This document shows, piece after piece, positions 46,033 to 54,949 of a stretch of DNA of 64,000 nucleotides (position 1 is its first letter; every line of letters starts with the position of its first letter). The notes beneath the pieces are model-generated. The model was given only the letters and a program-made list of their open reading frames with translations, had not been told where the DNA came from and ran no database searches. Origin of the DNA: Bordetella genomosp. 11. GTDB lineage: Bacteria; Pseudomonadota; Gammaproteobacteria; Burkholderiales; Burkholderiaceae_B. The stretch spans positions 620,001 to 684,000 of the forward strand of contig NZ_NEVS01000001.1 of assembly GCF_002261215.1 (NCBI RefSeq), written 5' to 3'. The translations under genes were made by a program, and so were the position numbers.

Positions 46033-47193
46033 TTATTTGGATTCCGCGAACTCGAAGTCCTCGTGTGACAGCCCTGCAACGACATAAGATTGTTCGTCGA
46101 TGATGAAGTCAAATGTGTGTATCAAGGTTCGGCCGAGATCGGGGGGCTCACCATCGCTTTGCAGCGCATCCCTCAATTCGCTTAGCCCCTTCAAGTTATC
46201 CGGGTTGTAGAAGAAAACCTTTCGCTTCATCGTGGGAGAGTCATGCATACCTACCGGCAGCGATCCGAATCTCTTTAAAAGAATATCTCCATAGCTGATT
46301 TTCTCGCGGCCCGCGCACCACTCGACTATCTTTGAGACTGTCGATTCCTTCAAGCGAGCCGGCCGCGGATCGCCGCCATCCTTCGTTATCTCAACCTCAA
46401 CGCCTCGGCCATACACGACATACTTTCCGATCTGAATCGCGGGGTCGAAGTAGCGAAGAAGCTCCACCGGCCCCAACTGCATGTGCGCACACATGTCGTG
46501 AACGGCGCAATAGAACTTGAACAAACTGTCTGACCCATACGGCATCGCCGACGGATAGCACGCAGATGTTATTTGGTCGCTATGAAGACAATCCTCGAAC
46601 GGCTGCCCATTGTGATAAATCACGCCATGCCCCAGAACGCAGACATAGTTCGGCCAAAGAGACGGAGGCGTATTGGACTCCCACTCCCTCAGGTTGTCGA
46701 TAAGCGAATCAAGAGAATTCTTGCCCAAGGCATACGCAAAGACGACCCCGAATGGCTTCGGTCGCTCGCGGGTCATCACCCAAGAGTTTCCCAGCGACTG
46801 TGAAACGTTGCCCGTCGGGGCCATCGCCTTGAAGTGCTTCACCTTTTCCAGTGCGTCGATGAACTCAGCCTTAGACAACGCAGACTTGACCTCGATAATT
46901 CCGTAGACGCAGTCGATCGGGTAGACCTGAGTACTCTCGTCGTATATCAACGCCAGGCCATTGAACTTGTCATACACGATGAGATCGCACTGCCGGGACG
47001 TATCGCGCGCACGACCTACGATCTCACCAGCGCCAAGCCCGTATTTAGGCGGCAACCGTCCTTCACTCAAAAACTTCTTCAGAATATTTTCGCGCACCGT
47101 TCCGCGAGACCCGTTGTGCTCGATTTCTGCTGCCGCTTCGAAATCGAGGCGCATTTTCTCACCGATCTTCTGGAATAGATTCTTCGTGTTCAT
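46033..47193 (-). CDS. DUF6602-like protein with nuclease-type core
   Basis: 386 aa. N-terminal half has a restriction-like core: SRQCDLIVYDK, followed after about 30 residues by VYGIIEVKSALS, that is D-x(n)-E-x-K of the PD-(D/E)XK fold. The region between (YPIDCV) is as in DUF6602 proteins, often found in defence islands. The C-terminal half has no recognised motif. It overlaps the DUF5677-like gene upstream by 35 bp, so translation is coupled. Role unknown; nucleic-acid cleavage is inferred. Confidence 0.65.
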   Translation of the reverse strand: MNTKNLFQKIGEKMRLDFEAAAEIEHNGSRGTVRENILKKFLSEGRLPPKYGLGAGEIVGRARDTSRQCDLIVYDKFNGLALIYDESTQVYPIDCVYGIIEVKSALSKAEFIDALEKVKHFKAMAPTGNVSQSLGNSWVMTRERPKPFGVVFAYALGKNSLDSLIDNLREWESNTPPSLWPNYVCVLGHGVIYHNGQPFEDCLHSDQITSACYPSAMPYGSDSLFKFYCAVHDMCAHMQLGPVELLRYFDPAIQIGKYVVYGRGVEVEITKDGGDPRPARLKESTVSKIVEWCAGREKISYGDILLKRFGSLPVGMHDSPTMKRKVFFYNPDNLKGLSELRDALQSDGEPPDLGRTLIHTFDFIIDEQSYVVAGLSHEDFEFAESK

Positions 47194-48070
47194 GTGTCAG
47201 TGAGGGTTCAATGGAGATCCGTGCTGCATCGTCCGCTACGCATCGAATCGAAGCAACTCCAATGTCAGCCCTATCGATCTGCGGGCGGCACGGCGGGTCT
47301 GCTGGCTTGGCCGTCGTCGCGTCATCGGCGGAAGCCTGCAAGTAGTCAGGATCGGCCCCAGTCCACGCCTTTTTCACTTCCTCTCCGACGGCATTGACCT
47401 CGGCTTCGGTCAGGTCGCTAAAGTTGTGCATTTCGGAACCTGCGCGCATCAGCAGGTCAGCAGCAATGAGCAGCAGCATGCCCAATACCGGCTCTTCAGG
47501 TGGCACGCAATACGCGAGTTCAGTCAATCGCCCGCGGCCCGCGTGACGGGCCATGAGGCTTGTAACGCTCGTGTGCACCATCGAGCAGAGGATGCGGTAT
47601 TGCACGTAGGCGTCGCCGAGCTTAGCAAGCTTTAGCCGCTCTTCGAGGTACATCTTGCCTACGCCTGCCTCGCGCAGTTCCTTGCGCACAGGCTCGTCCC
47701 GGTCTCTCTTCTCGCGCAGAAACTCGGACATGTGCGGCGGCACGTTTTCAAGGCCCATAGCGTCGTCGTAGAGCGCCACATTGCTGCGCGCGTCGTCGTA
47801 GTGCAGTTGGCTCAGGTAGTTCCGGTCCTTCGCCAGATTCACGAGGTCCGCCACACCTTCGAGCATCGAACGTATCGGGCCGGCCGCGTGAGTCCCAAGC
47901 CCGTTGTCGATAAGGCACATCGCCGAACGGAACTGTTCGAAGATCGTCAGCGTCAGGCACGCACACATTCGCGCTTCGCCTGAGTCCGATACGTTCGCCC
48001 GTCTTAAGAGGTCCTCGAAGCCGGCGAGGATCGTCAGCGCCGCGGCGCGCTTGGATGCTATGTCGGTCAT
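47159..48070 (-). CDS. DUF5677-like helical protein
   Basis: 303 aa, almost all helix. The segment HAAGPIRSMLEGVADLVNLAKD and the later YRILCSMVHTSVTSLMARHA resemble DUF5677 proteins, which are HEPN-related in style (Arg and His on long helices). ATG at 48070 is preferred over an upstream GC-rich extension. It precedes and overlaps the DUF6602-like gene. The two may form a two-component module; its function is unknown. Confidence 0.55.
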   Translation of the reverse strand: MTDIASKRAAALTILAGFEDLLRRANVSDSGEARMCACLTLTIFEQFRSAMCLIDNGLGTHAAGPIRSMLEGVADLVNLAKDRNYLSQLHYDDARSNVALYDDAMGLENVPPHMSEFLREKRDRDEPVRKELREAGVGKMYLEERLKLAKLGDAYVQYRILCSMVHTSVTSLMARHAGRGRLTELAYCVPPEEPVLGMLLLIAADLLMRAGSEMHNFSDLTEAEVNAVGEEVKKAWTGADPDYLQASADDATTAKPADPPCRPQIDRADIGVASIRCVADDAARISIEPSLTHEHEESIPEDR

Positions 48071-48247
48071 GCGAGTTCTCCGTGGGTTGGCCGGGATATT
48101 GTAGTGCGCGGGGCGTGGTCCAGAGTCGGTCCCACTGTTTCTACGCAACCACTTGGCTAATTGCTGTGATTAGCCAAGTGGCTGTCGCCGGGAGCTACCT
48201 GGGTGGCCGATTTCGAGGCCACATCGGCCATTGCTTCACTGGATCGA

Positions 48248-48265
48248 ATGTCCCATTTTGGCCGG
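48248..48265 (+). repeat. Direct repeat ATGTCCCA-N3-TGGCCGG, copy 2
   Basis: Same orientation as the copy at 45245-45262 and likewise preceded by CGA. It marks the boundary between the left cargo and the regulatory region of the transposition genes. Confidence 0.5.
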
Positions 48266-48873
48266 AACCGGGCATTCGGATCATGGACGTCTAGCGACTT
48301 TGAGGAACTACACCCCCCGGGCATGAGCGCATCAAAACGCTTCTAAATCGCGGACGCGGGACACGTAAGTTCAACGAGAGGTTTTTGTGTTGAATCCATT
48401 CGCCGACTCCAACATCGACGGCCACTGTGTGTCGTCGCCAGGACCAAACGGCTATAGGCCAATAATCTTCACGCAGCCGCTGAGGTCCCATCTCGGCGGT
48501 CCATGTCCGTAGATTTACAACCAGTGTTGAGAGCGCCAGGTTGCTGGCACATTTACTCGCGCTCCAATGCAATAGCCGGGCGCGGTGGCGCCGACTGTTT
48601 AGGGGATGTGGGGAGCTCCCCGTGATGGCTGGCAGGAACAAACATAGCGAGTGCACAAGGTCATCGCTGCCGGTGCGACGTAGAGCACCATTGGTGAGAA
48701 CTCATCAAAACTCCAAAAGTGATCATCGAAATTCAAGTTTCGACGAAGCGGCAATGGAAAGGGAAAAACTAGTAGAAGAAATTTTTTTCCCTGCTCGTTG
48801 CTAGAGGGATATAGTCGTGAGCAATCCGCGGCAATCTCGGTCAACTGGGCACTGCCGCAGCATGGGGACGAGC
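48266..48873. other. Non-coding stretch before the XRE regulator
   Basis: About 600 bp with only short, unconvincing frames on both strands. The last 100 bp become AT-rich (a run of T around 48782) before the regulator, consistent with a promoter region for the transposition operon. No repeats or RNA gene were recognised. Confidence 0.4.
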
Positions 48874-49317
48874 ATGCTTCAGACATTCGGAATGCGGCTT
48901 GAAAGGCTTCGCGCAGCAAGAGGGCTGCGTTCGAAGCAGCTTGCAGCGCTAGTCGGCTTGGACCCCTCATACATAACGCAACTAGAGAGAGGCCGGCGGG
49001 ATCCCCCGCGCCGCGTGCTTATCGACAAGCTCGCCAAAGCCTTGGGGCTGGAGGCGCATGAGGCCGCGCAACTCGGCCGCGCCGCTGCGAACGAACGCCT
49101 GCTCCGTGCCATTTCGAGCATTGATGTCCGCGCACCGGCTATGGAAGTGGCGGAAGAGCTCATTCGCTACGAGGACGTGTTCGACGAAACAGGTTATCTC
49201 GCTTTGCGGGCGTTCCTTCGCGCGTATGTGATCAGCCGTGGCGAGGAAAAGAAAATTGATCACGGCCGTCAATTTCCGGAGCCGTCGCGTCCGGCGGAAC
49301 AGGAGACCACCATGTAG
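48874..49317 (+). CDS. XRE-family helix-turn-helix regulator of the transposon
   Basis: 147 aa. The N-terminal HTH_3 domain covers GMRLERLRAARGLRSKQLAALVGLDPSYITQLERGRRDPP in overlapping pieces, the standard Cro/XRE DNA-binding helix pair. A helical tail (residues about 75-147) includes AEELIRYEDVFDETGY. The start at 48874 is chosen from fold length; the frame is open back to a GTG at 48817. It precedes tnsA on the same strand. XRE proteins regulate transposition in several Tn7-like elements, so that role is likely. Confidence 0.75.
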   Translation: MLQTFGMRLERLRAARGLRSKQLAALVGLDPSYITQLERGRRDPPRRVLIDKLAKALGLEAHEAAQLGRAAANERLLRAISSIDVRAPAMEVAEELIRYEDVFDETGYLALRAFLRAYVISRGEEKKIDHGRQFPEPSRPAEQETTM

Positions 49318-49325
49318 AAAAAACA

Positions 49326-49355
49326 ACGCCGATCAACCCGAAGGCTGACCGGCGT
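49326..49355 (+). terminator. Hairpin between regulator and tnsA
   Basis: Imperfect 13-bp stem with two mismatches (49326-49338 against 49343-49355) and the stable tetraloop CGAA, starting 8 bp after the regulator stop. It lacks a T tract, so it may be an attenuator, RNA stability element or weak terminator. Confidence 0.4.
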
Positions 49356-49482
49356 CGCCACAGAGGCGGAAACCTCCGTGTAGCGGTACATCAAGTTTCC
49401 CTCTCCTGCGCGACCCCCGTCAAGCCCTTTTCGAGGCTAGCAATGCCTAGCTACGGACTCGTGTTTTCTGTCGGAGGCCGAA

Positions 49483-50151
49483 ATGATCTTCACACCAGGC
49501 CGGAAGGTAGTCACAAGGTCACCCCATCGGCGCGTGGGTTACGTTAGCTGCCCGTGGTTCCAAGGCGCTCAAATCCAGTACGAAAGCCTGCTTGAGTTGA
49601 GTTTCGTACGGATCGCAATGCTGTGCCCGACCGTGCGCTCGATAGAGTCGCAACCTTTCAAGCTGGAACTGGGGAACGGAGCCTTCTACACCCCTGACTT
49701 CCTTCTCGAATGTGATCAAGCCCAGCGAGTCGTCGTCGAGGTGAAGCCGATGGCCTTCGTATCGAAGCATCGCCAGAAACTGTTGGCTGCGAAGCATGTG
49801 CTCGAACGCCATGGTTTCGACTTTCACCTCGCTACGGACGAAGAGATCCACCTTGATGACCGCCATGATCGCGCGGCCGTCATGCTCAGGTACGCGCGGT
49901 CATCGGAAAGTGAGGCGCTCGTGCGGTCTAGCCGCGAGTCGCTAGACCGACTGCGCTTTCCTATATCGGCCCAACGGCTAAGCGGGAGCCTAGGTGTGGA
50001 GGTCCACGACATAAGAGGTCTTATTGGTCGCCGAGCACTCTTCCTCTTGCCGAGCCTGCATGAGGACAACGTCTTCGACCATCAGACTTACCGGGAGAGC
50101 GAATATGGGCGTCTATCGTCTAGCGCGTGGCTTCGTTGTGCAGATTGGTGA
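49483..50151 (+). CDS. tnsA: TnsA endonuclease
   Basis: 222 aa. TnsA cuts the 5' strands of the element so that transposition is cut-and-paste. The restriction-like active site is visible: Glu in YESLLELSF, Asp in YTPDFLLE and the E-x-K of VVVEVKPMAF. The following segment (about 115-222) is a short helical C-terminal domain, smaller than in Tn7 TnsA (273 aa), which interacts with TnsC. GGAGG-like purines precede the ATG. It overlaps tnsB by 47 bp. Confidence 0.9.
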   Translation: MIFTPGRKVVTRSPHRRVGYVSCPWFQGAQIQYESLLELSFVRIAMLCPTVRSIESQPFKLELGNGAFYTPDFLLECDQAQRVVVEVKPMAFVSKHRQKLLAAKHVLERHGFDFHLATDEEIHLDDRHDRAAVMLRYARSSESEALVRSSRESLDRLRFPISAQRLSGSLGVEVHDIRGLIGRRALFLLPSLHEDNVFDHQTYRESEYGRLSSSAWLRCADW

Positions 50152-52102
50152 GAGGCGGTTCGCCTTCCACCGGGATTTGGACTCGAGGACTGTGCAGTTC
50201 GAGGATATCGACACTGGGGCATACCGCACCATGAGCCGAGCGGACCTCGTGACGCAAGTAATGGACGGCAAGATCGCAGTCATCGGGTGCCAACTTCAGG
50301 ATTCAGATTGGATCACCGACACGGACGCTTCGTTGGGGGCAGCTGCGGTTATAGACCGATTGGATGAGAAACGACAGAAGGAATGGGAGCGAAGACACGA
50401 GTACGTGTTGGCAATGCGCCGTCGTGGCGTATCTCGCGCGCATCGCACGCGGATCGGACAGTGTCTGCCCGAGATAGCCGCCCAGCTCGGAGATGACTGT
50501 CCCCCTTCATCGTCAACTGTCATCCGTTGGCTCACGCGCTACGAGAAGTCCGGGGGCAATCCTGTATCCCTGGTTCCGCAGACTGTCGTGCGCAAGGCAA
50601 GGCCCCGAGCGCCGGCACACGCCATAGCTCTAGCTTGGAAGTTACTTCAGCGCTTTTATTTCGTCCGTCAGGGCGAAAGCGTCAAAGCGGTGTTCACTCG
50701 ATACACACGTGAACAGCAGTCCGGCCCTGACAGGAAAGGTGCGGACGGTGCCAGCTCACAGTTAAGCCTGAGTTCCTTCTATCGGCTGGCCGGTTCGGTA
50801 TCTGGGTATGAGAGAGATCGTGCCCGTATTGGTCCCTCTGCGGCAAACGCTAAATGGCGACATGCAATTGGCGGAATCTACGCGAAGCGCCCGTTAGAGC
50901 GTGTGGAAATGGACCATACGGAGCTGGATCTGTACGTGATTGATGACATCCGTGGGTTGCCTATCGGCCGCCCCGTCGTAACTGTCCTAATTGACTCCTT
51001 CACGAGGTACATCCTCTCCATCTACTTGAGCTTTGAGGGAGAAACGCTTGGGCGACTGTCCAGGTCTATACGTTTGGCGTTGCGGCCGAAGGACGACCTG
51101 ACGCAGCAGATCCCTACGGAGCAAGAATGGCTGACCCCGGGGCTCTGGGAATGCCTCGTTGTCGACAATGGCTTGGCGTTCCAGTCTCCCCAGCTACGGA
51201 AGATCGCATTGGCTCTAGGATGTGAACTGGAGTACTGCCCTGTCCGCAAGCCTTGGTTCAAACCGACCGTAGAGCGCGTCATTGGCGAAATGACTCGCGT
51301 CCTACCGATGCGTGGCAGGCCGGAAAAAATGCGTGGGATCGTCAATCCAAGAGATCCGGTGAAGGACGCATGCGTGATGTTCTCCGACCTTTGCCGCTGT
51401 TTAACAAAGTGGGTGGTCGACGTCTACCCAATGTCCATCAGCGAGAGAACACTGGAGCGTCCGTTTGACCGTCTACAGACTGGCATGAGAGATATGCCTG
51501 CGCCAGCTGTCGTCACAGGAATTTCGAGCTTAGAAATTATTACTGGGTTGTCCAAAGAGGTGGCGGTGCGGCACTCTGGTGTCGAGCTGATGTACCTACC
51601 GTACAGGAGCGCTGAACTGGCGGAACTTGCCCGGAAGCAACGATCACCGAGCTTTAGAACGACCATCAAGTACGACCCCAATGATCTCGGAAGAATATGG
51701 GTGCAGGATCCGACGGACCGGTCATGGATAGATGTGCCCTGCATGTATCAGGACTACGCTACAGGCCTCACGAGGCGGCAGCACCAGATGATTCGCGGCC
51801 AGACCAAGGCGAAGCTCAGGGGTGATGGCGCTTATGACGAGCTGATGCGCGCGCAGGGGCAATTGCAGGATATGTTCGATGGCGCGCTCAATCGGGGGAA
51901 GGGCCTCATCAAGCGCAGGAAAAGCCAGGCGATCTTCCAGGGGCTAACTTCCGTTTCTCTAGCAGGAAAAGACGAGCCCGCTGTGCCGATGCTGGCAGAG
52001 CAGGTGGTTACCCAGGAGGATCTACAAGCTCCAACTAAAGAAATTCCGACCTTCCAGCCAGTACATCTAAGCGATCAAGAATTCTGGGAGGTACGTAAAT
52101 GA
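50105..52102 (+). CDS. tnsB: TnsB DDE transposase (Mu/rve type)
   Basis: 665 aa. TnsB binds the repeated end sites and makes the 3' cuts and strand transfer. DDE triad: Asp in VEMDHTELDLYV, Asp in LVVDNGLAFQ and Glu in FKPTVERVIGE, with exactly 35 residues between the last two. N-terminal HTH segments (about 110-165) and a C-terminal mu-type beta-barrel (SFRTTIKYDPNDLGRIWV) complete the family plan. ATG at 50105 follows GGGAGAG. The stop overlaps tnsC by ATGA. Confidence 0.95.
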   Translation: MGVYRLARGFVVQIGERRFAFHRDLDSRTVQFEDIDTGAYRTMSRADLVTQVMDGKIAVIGCQLQDSDWITDTDASLGAAAVIDRLDEKRQKEWERRHEYVLAMRRRGVSRAHRTRIGQCLPEIAAQLGDDCPPSSSTVIRWLTRYEKSGGNPVSLVPQTVVRKARPRAPAHAIALAWKLLQRFYFVRQGESVKAVFTRYTREQQSGPDRKGADGASSQLSLSSFYRLAGSVSGYERDRARIGPSAANAKWRHAIGGIYAKRPLERVEMDHTELDLYVIDDIRGLPIGRPVVTVLIDSFTRYILSIYLSFEGETLGRLSRSIRLALRPKDDLTQQIPTEQEWLTPGLWECLVVDNGLAFQSPQLRKIALALGCELEYCPVRKPWFKPTVERVIGEMTRVLPMRGRPEKMRGIVNPRDPVKDACVMFSDLCRCLTKWVVDVYPMSISERTLERPFDRLQTGMRDMPAPAVVTGISSLEIITGLSKEVAVRHSGVELMYLPYRSAELAELARKQRSPSFRTTIKYDPNDLGRIWVQDPTDRSWIDVPCMYQDYATGLTRRQHQMIRGQTKAKLRGDGAYDELMRAQGQLQDMFDGALNRGKGLIKRRKSQAIFQGLTSVSLAGKDEPAVPMLAEQVVTQEDLQAPTKEIPTFQPVHLSDQEFWEVRK

Positions 52103-52968
52103 GGTTCACCGAATCGGCTTTGCAAGCGGGCCGGGCGCTCGAATCGATAATTGTCCCGCATACCAACTTCGAGTCGGTGGCAGACTATCTCACCAGTGCG
52201 GTCCAGATTGGAACCGAAACTGGGATTTTCTCAGGTGTGAGGGTCTCCGCCCCAAGCGGCGCCGGCAAGTCATCACTGCTGAAATATGTCGCACTGCGTC
52301 TACGCCAGCACTATGGCGAAGACGGCACGATCGCAATGATTACTGCCAGTTTGAAAGAGAACCCCTCGGTATCGCAGATTCAGGGTGAGCTTCTGGCCAA
52401 CTTCAACTATCCGCTTACCGGCGTCTCGCGTCTAGGGACTAATAATGATGTGAACATCGTCCTCGTCCGCGCCATTGAGCATCACCGGGTCAAACTGGTC
52501 GCACTGGATGAATTTCAGCATGTGTTCTTGACGGGAGGTCCGAAGGTGGCGACGACCGTTATCGATTGGCTTAAGCGATTGATGAACCTTACCAAGGTGC
52601 CGGTCACCCTAGTGGGAACCGAAGCGATCGACCGGCTCACGGACGTGGACCCGCAGCTAACCAGCCGCATCCCGACGGTAGTGCGGCTGACCTCTTTCCA
52701 ACTTGATGAGCAGTGGAAGGGCTTCCTTCGGGCCTTGGCGCAATCCTGCGTTGAGGTCGACTTGACCGAGGTCCATTCCCAGCATGCCGTGGCAATGTTC
52801 CGTGCGACCAAAGGTTCCCCTCGACTTGCCAAAGGACTGCTGATCTACGCCGTTGCGATTGCGCTCACCAGTGGGGCTGGCGCGGTGTCGATTGAAGTGC
52901 TTCGGGAGGCATATCGAATGCAAATCGGGCCAACCGCGGATCGGGATAATCCTTTTGTTATTTCTTGA
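52099..52968 (+). CDS. tnsC: TnsC AAA+ regulator ATPase
   Basis: 289 aa. TnsC polymerises on target DNA and links TniQ-marked sites to TnsAB. Walker A is APSGAGKSSLLKY near residue 53, Walker B KLVALDEFQHV near 135, and sensor-type VTLVGTEAIDRL follows. It is shorter than Tn7 TnsC (555 aa), similar to TniB-type proteins of Tn5053 and CAST elements. Coupled to tnsB. Confidence 0.94.
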   Translation: MRFTESALQAGRALESIIVPHTNFESVADYLTSAVQIGTETGIFSGVRVSAPSGAGKSSLLKYVALRLRQHYGEDGTIAMITASLKENPSVSQIQGELLANFNYPLTGVSRLGTNNDVNIVLVRAIEHHRVKLVALDEFQHVFLTGGPKVATTVIDWLKRLMNLTKVPVTLVGTEAIDRLTDVDPQLTSRIPTVVRLTSFQLDEQWKGFLRALAQSCVEVDLTEVHSQHAVAMFRATKGSPRLAKGLLIYAVAIALTSGAGAVSIEVLREAYRMQIGPTADRDNPFVIS

Positions 52969-52987
52969 TCCGACATACGGGCGCCCA

Positions 52988-53881
52988 ATGCCAGAGGCGG
53001 ACGGCATCCGCGACGACGAGTCCGGCAACGGATACGCGTTAAGAATGGCTGAGCGCAATGGGTTGCCGTTTGGCGCACTCGCGGACCTGGTCGCTTCAGC
53101 GGGGCATCGTTATATCCCCGCCGAGGCGGCGAAGTACGTAGGCTACCTGTTCGGTGCGCGCCCCCAAGATGTTCACCGGGCGATCCCGCAACGAATTCGT
53201 AGGCAGGGCGCCACAGCGCTTGCCTTCATGGGGTGTGCCCTGAAGCGTCCCTACCTTGTGCGCTACACCCGGCCGCAGGTTTGTGCGCTGTGCTTAAGAG
53301 ACATTGGCTACGCGAGGGCCTATTGGGACCTGGCATTGGCTACGGCATGCACGGACCATCGATGTTGCCTTATTGAGCGATGCCCAAATTGTTCAAGGGC
53401 ACTTTCATGGCGTCGCCCGGGCTTGCGCCTTTGCTGGTGCGGGGCAGATCTCGCGGATTGCCCGAGTGATCTCGTAGGCGGCGCAGAATTGGCGTTCAAC
53501 CTCTGCCTGCGAGAAAAGCTATCCGGTAGGCCTTCACTCTCAATGTTCGACGCCCTGTCGCTGGATACAAGCATGCGGCTAATCCGTTCCATAGGCATCT
53601 GCGATCTGATGCCGGGTCGACGACCCGTGCCAGGTAAGGTCACACGCGCTCTTTCTACCGAATCCGCACGCGCTGTCGTGCAAATAGGGATGGTGCGATG
53701 GATGTCCTGTTTGCGCGGAACGAAATTGAAGACTGACGAGATTTGGGACATTCAAGGGCTGTTGCGTGACGCCGAGAGCGCAGAGCAGTCCTACCTAACG
53801 CAGGCGATGGCGGTAGGTCCAGACGAAAATCTAGCAGGCCCTACATCCAACCATTGCCAACTTCTTTTTCCACTTAGATGA
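52988..53881 (+). CDS. tniQ: TniQ family target-selection protein 1
   Basis: 297 aa. N-terminal TniQ signature RDDESGNGYALRMAERNG, then a zinc-binding region with CALC, ACTDH and RCPNC (C-x2-C, C-x2-H, C-x2-C) and WCGADL. The C-terminal half has no strong motif. Start at 52988 is set by the family N terminus and lies 19 bp after tnsC; the frame upstream lies inside tnsC. Overlaps the second tniQ by ATGA. TniQ/TnsD proteins choose the insertion site. Confidence 0.88.
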   Translation: MPEADGIRDDESGNGYALRMAERNGLPFGALADLVASAGHRYIPAEAAKYVGYLFGARPQDVHRAIPQRIRRQGATALAFMGCALKRPYLVRYTRPQVCALCLRDIGYARAYWDLALATACTDHRCCLIERCPNCSRALSWRRPGLRLCWCGADLADCPSDLVGGAELAFNLCLREKLSGRPSLSMFDALSLDTSMRLIRSIGICDLMPGRRPVPGKVTRALSTESARAVVQIGMVRWMSCLRGTKLKTDEIWDIQGLLRDAESAEQSYLTQAMAVGPDENLAGPTSNHCQLLFPLR

Positions 53882-54921
53882 GGCGACGAGTGTCTGAACC
53901 AGGCCTTCTCTATCACGTCCTCGACCCTAACATCGATGAGGCGCCCACTTCTTGGATCATGCGCATCGCTGGTTCGCACGGCGTCAGCGTGCGCGAGCTT
54001 CTGGGCAGGATGAATATTCGGCGCGAAAGGGATCTCGACGTTGCCTTCCGTTCGCGGACCGTTGAACGCCTTGCTAAGGGCGTGACGCTGCCCCGGCAGC
54101 GGTTGTCAAATATCTCTCAGTTCTTTCAGCTCTTTCGCCGCGACAGGTGGGCATCAGCATGGCTTCGGAATACCGAGGACGGCAAAGGAGCTGTCGGCTA
54201 TTGCCCGCAATGCTTAGCCGTTGATGAGTGTCCATATTGGCGGGCTGTGTGGCGCTTCAAATACTGGGTGGTATGCCCCGCGCATGGTCGGCGCATACTT
54301 GATGAGTGTCCGCATTGTTCTGCTCAGGTGACTATGCACGCTTATTTACAGCGTGTTCAAAGATCGACATGGCAACCCCTCTGCACGGTTTGCATGAAAT
54401 GCGGCTCGAGCCTCATTCAAGCCGCTAAACAACCTTCGTGGGCGTCACCACTTGTCGGGGATTTGGTAAGCCTACAGATGGCTGTAACCTCGTCGCTGCT
54501 TCACGGAGGCTTGCACGTTGCTGGAATCGGCCGCCAAGTGCCGTTATGCTTTTTGCCCGGGATGCTGATGGCGGGGGTCTCATACGGGACCGAGTCGCAG
54601 GTTCGTCTTGATCCCAGGTTGGTTGACGACTTGCTGTCGGCAATGAGACACGCGGTTAGAACTGGAGCGGAGGGCATCTATCCGAGGAGACGCCAGTCAA
54701 TAAGTGCACGCGACGGACCTGTGTGGATGGGGAGCGCCGCGACGTTAGCAGAGTTGGCACTGTATGCGCGCTTTATTAGTCCAAGCGAGTTGGCCTTTGC
54801 AGGCGTGGCGGTTGGCCGAGGGCTGAGCGAGGGCGAAGCTGACCCACTTCGCACTTTCAGTCTTTCTACATTGGCAGCTACGATGATCACCGTGGCTCGA
54901 TCTGGCGGGAGAACGTCTTGA
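53878..54921 (+). CDS. tniQ: TniQ family target-selection protein 2 (TnsD-like)
   Basis: 347 aa. N terminus DEAPTSWIMRIAGSHG matches the TniQ start. Zinc fingers: CPQC, VCPAHGRR, ECPHC and a further CTVCMKCGSS. The order and spacing are as in TnsD/TniQ. Two unlike tniQ genes in tandem suggest either a heteromeric target complex or two target pathways. TnsD of Tn7 is about 508 aa, so the DNA-binding C terminus is shorter here. Confidence 0.88.
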   Translation: MRRRVSEPGLLYHVLDPNIDEAPTSWIMRIAGSHGVSVRELLGRMNIRRERDLDVAFRSRTVERLAKGVTLPRQRLSNISQFFQLFRRDRWASAWLRNTEDGKGAVGYCPQCLAVDECPYWRAVWRFKYWVVCPAHGRRILDECPHCSAQVTMHAYLQRVQRSTWQPLCTVCMKCGSSLIQAAKQPSWASPLVGDLVSLQMAVTSSLLHGGLHVAGIGRQVPLCFLPGMLMAGVSYGTESQVRLDPRLVDDLLSAMRHAVRTGAEGIYPRRRQSISARDGPVWMGSAATLAELALYARFISPSELAFAGVAVGRGLSEGEADPLRTFSLSTLAATMITVARSGGRTS

Positions 54922-54949
54922 AGAAACTTGTGGGAAGCGAGGTAGTCAA

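Noticed and set aside
48248..48265. A second transposon end making a smaller element 48.2-60.9 kb
   Set aside because: It resembles the left end in CGAATGTC but lacks a terminal TGT-type start at the right place, and the pentamer before it does not match the right flank. It is kept only as a direct repeat.
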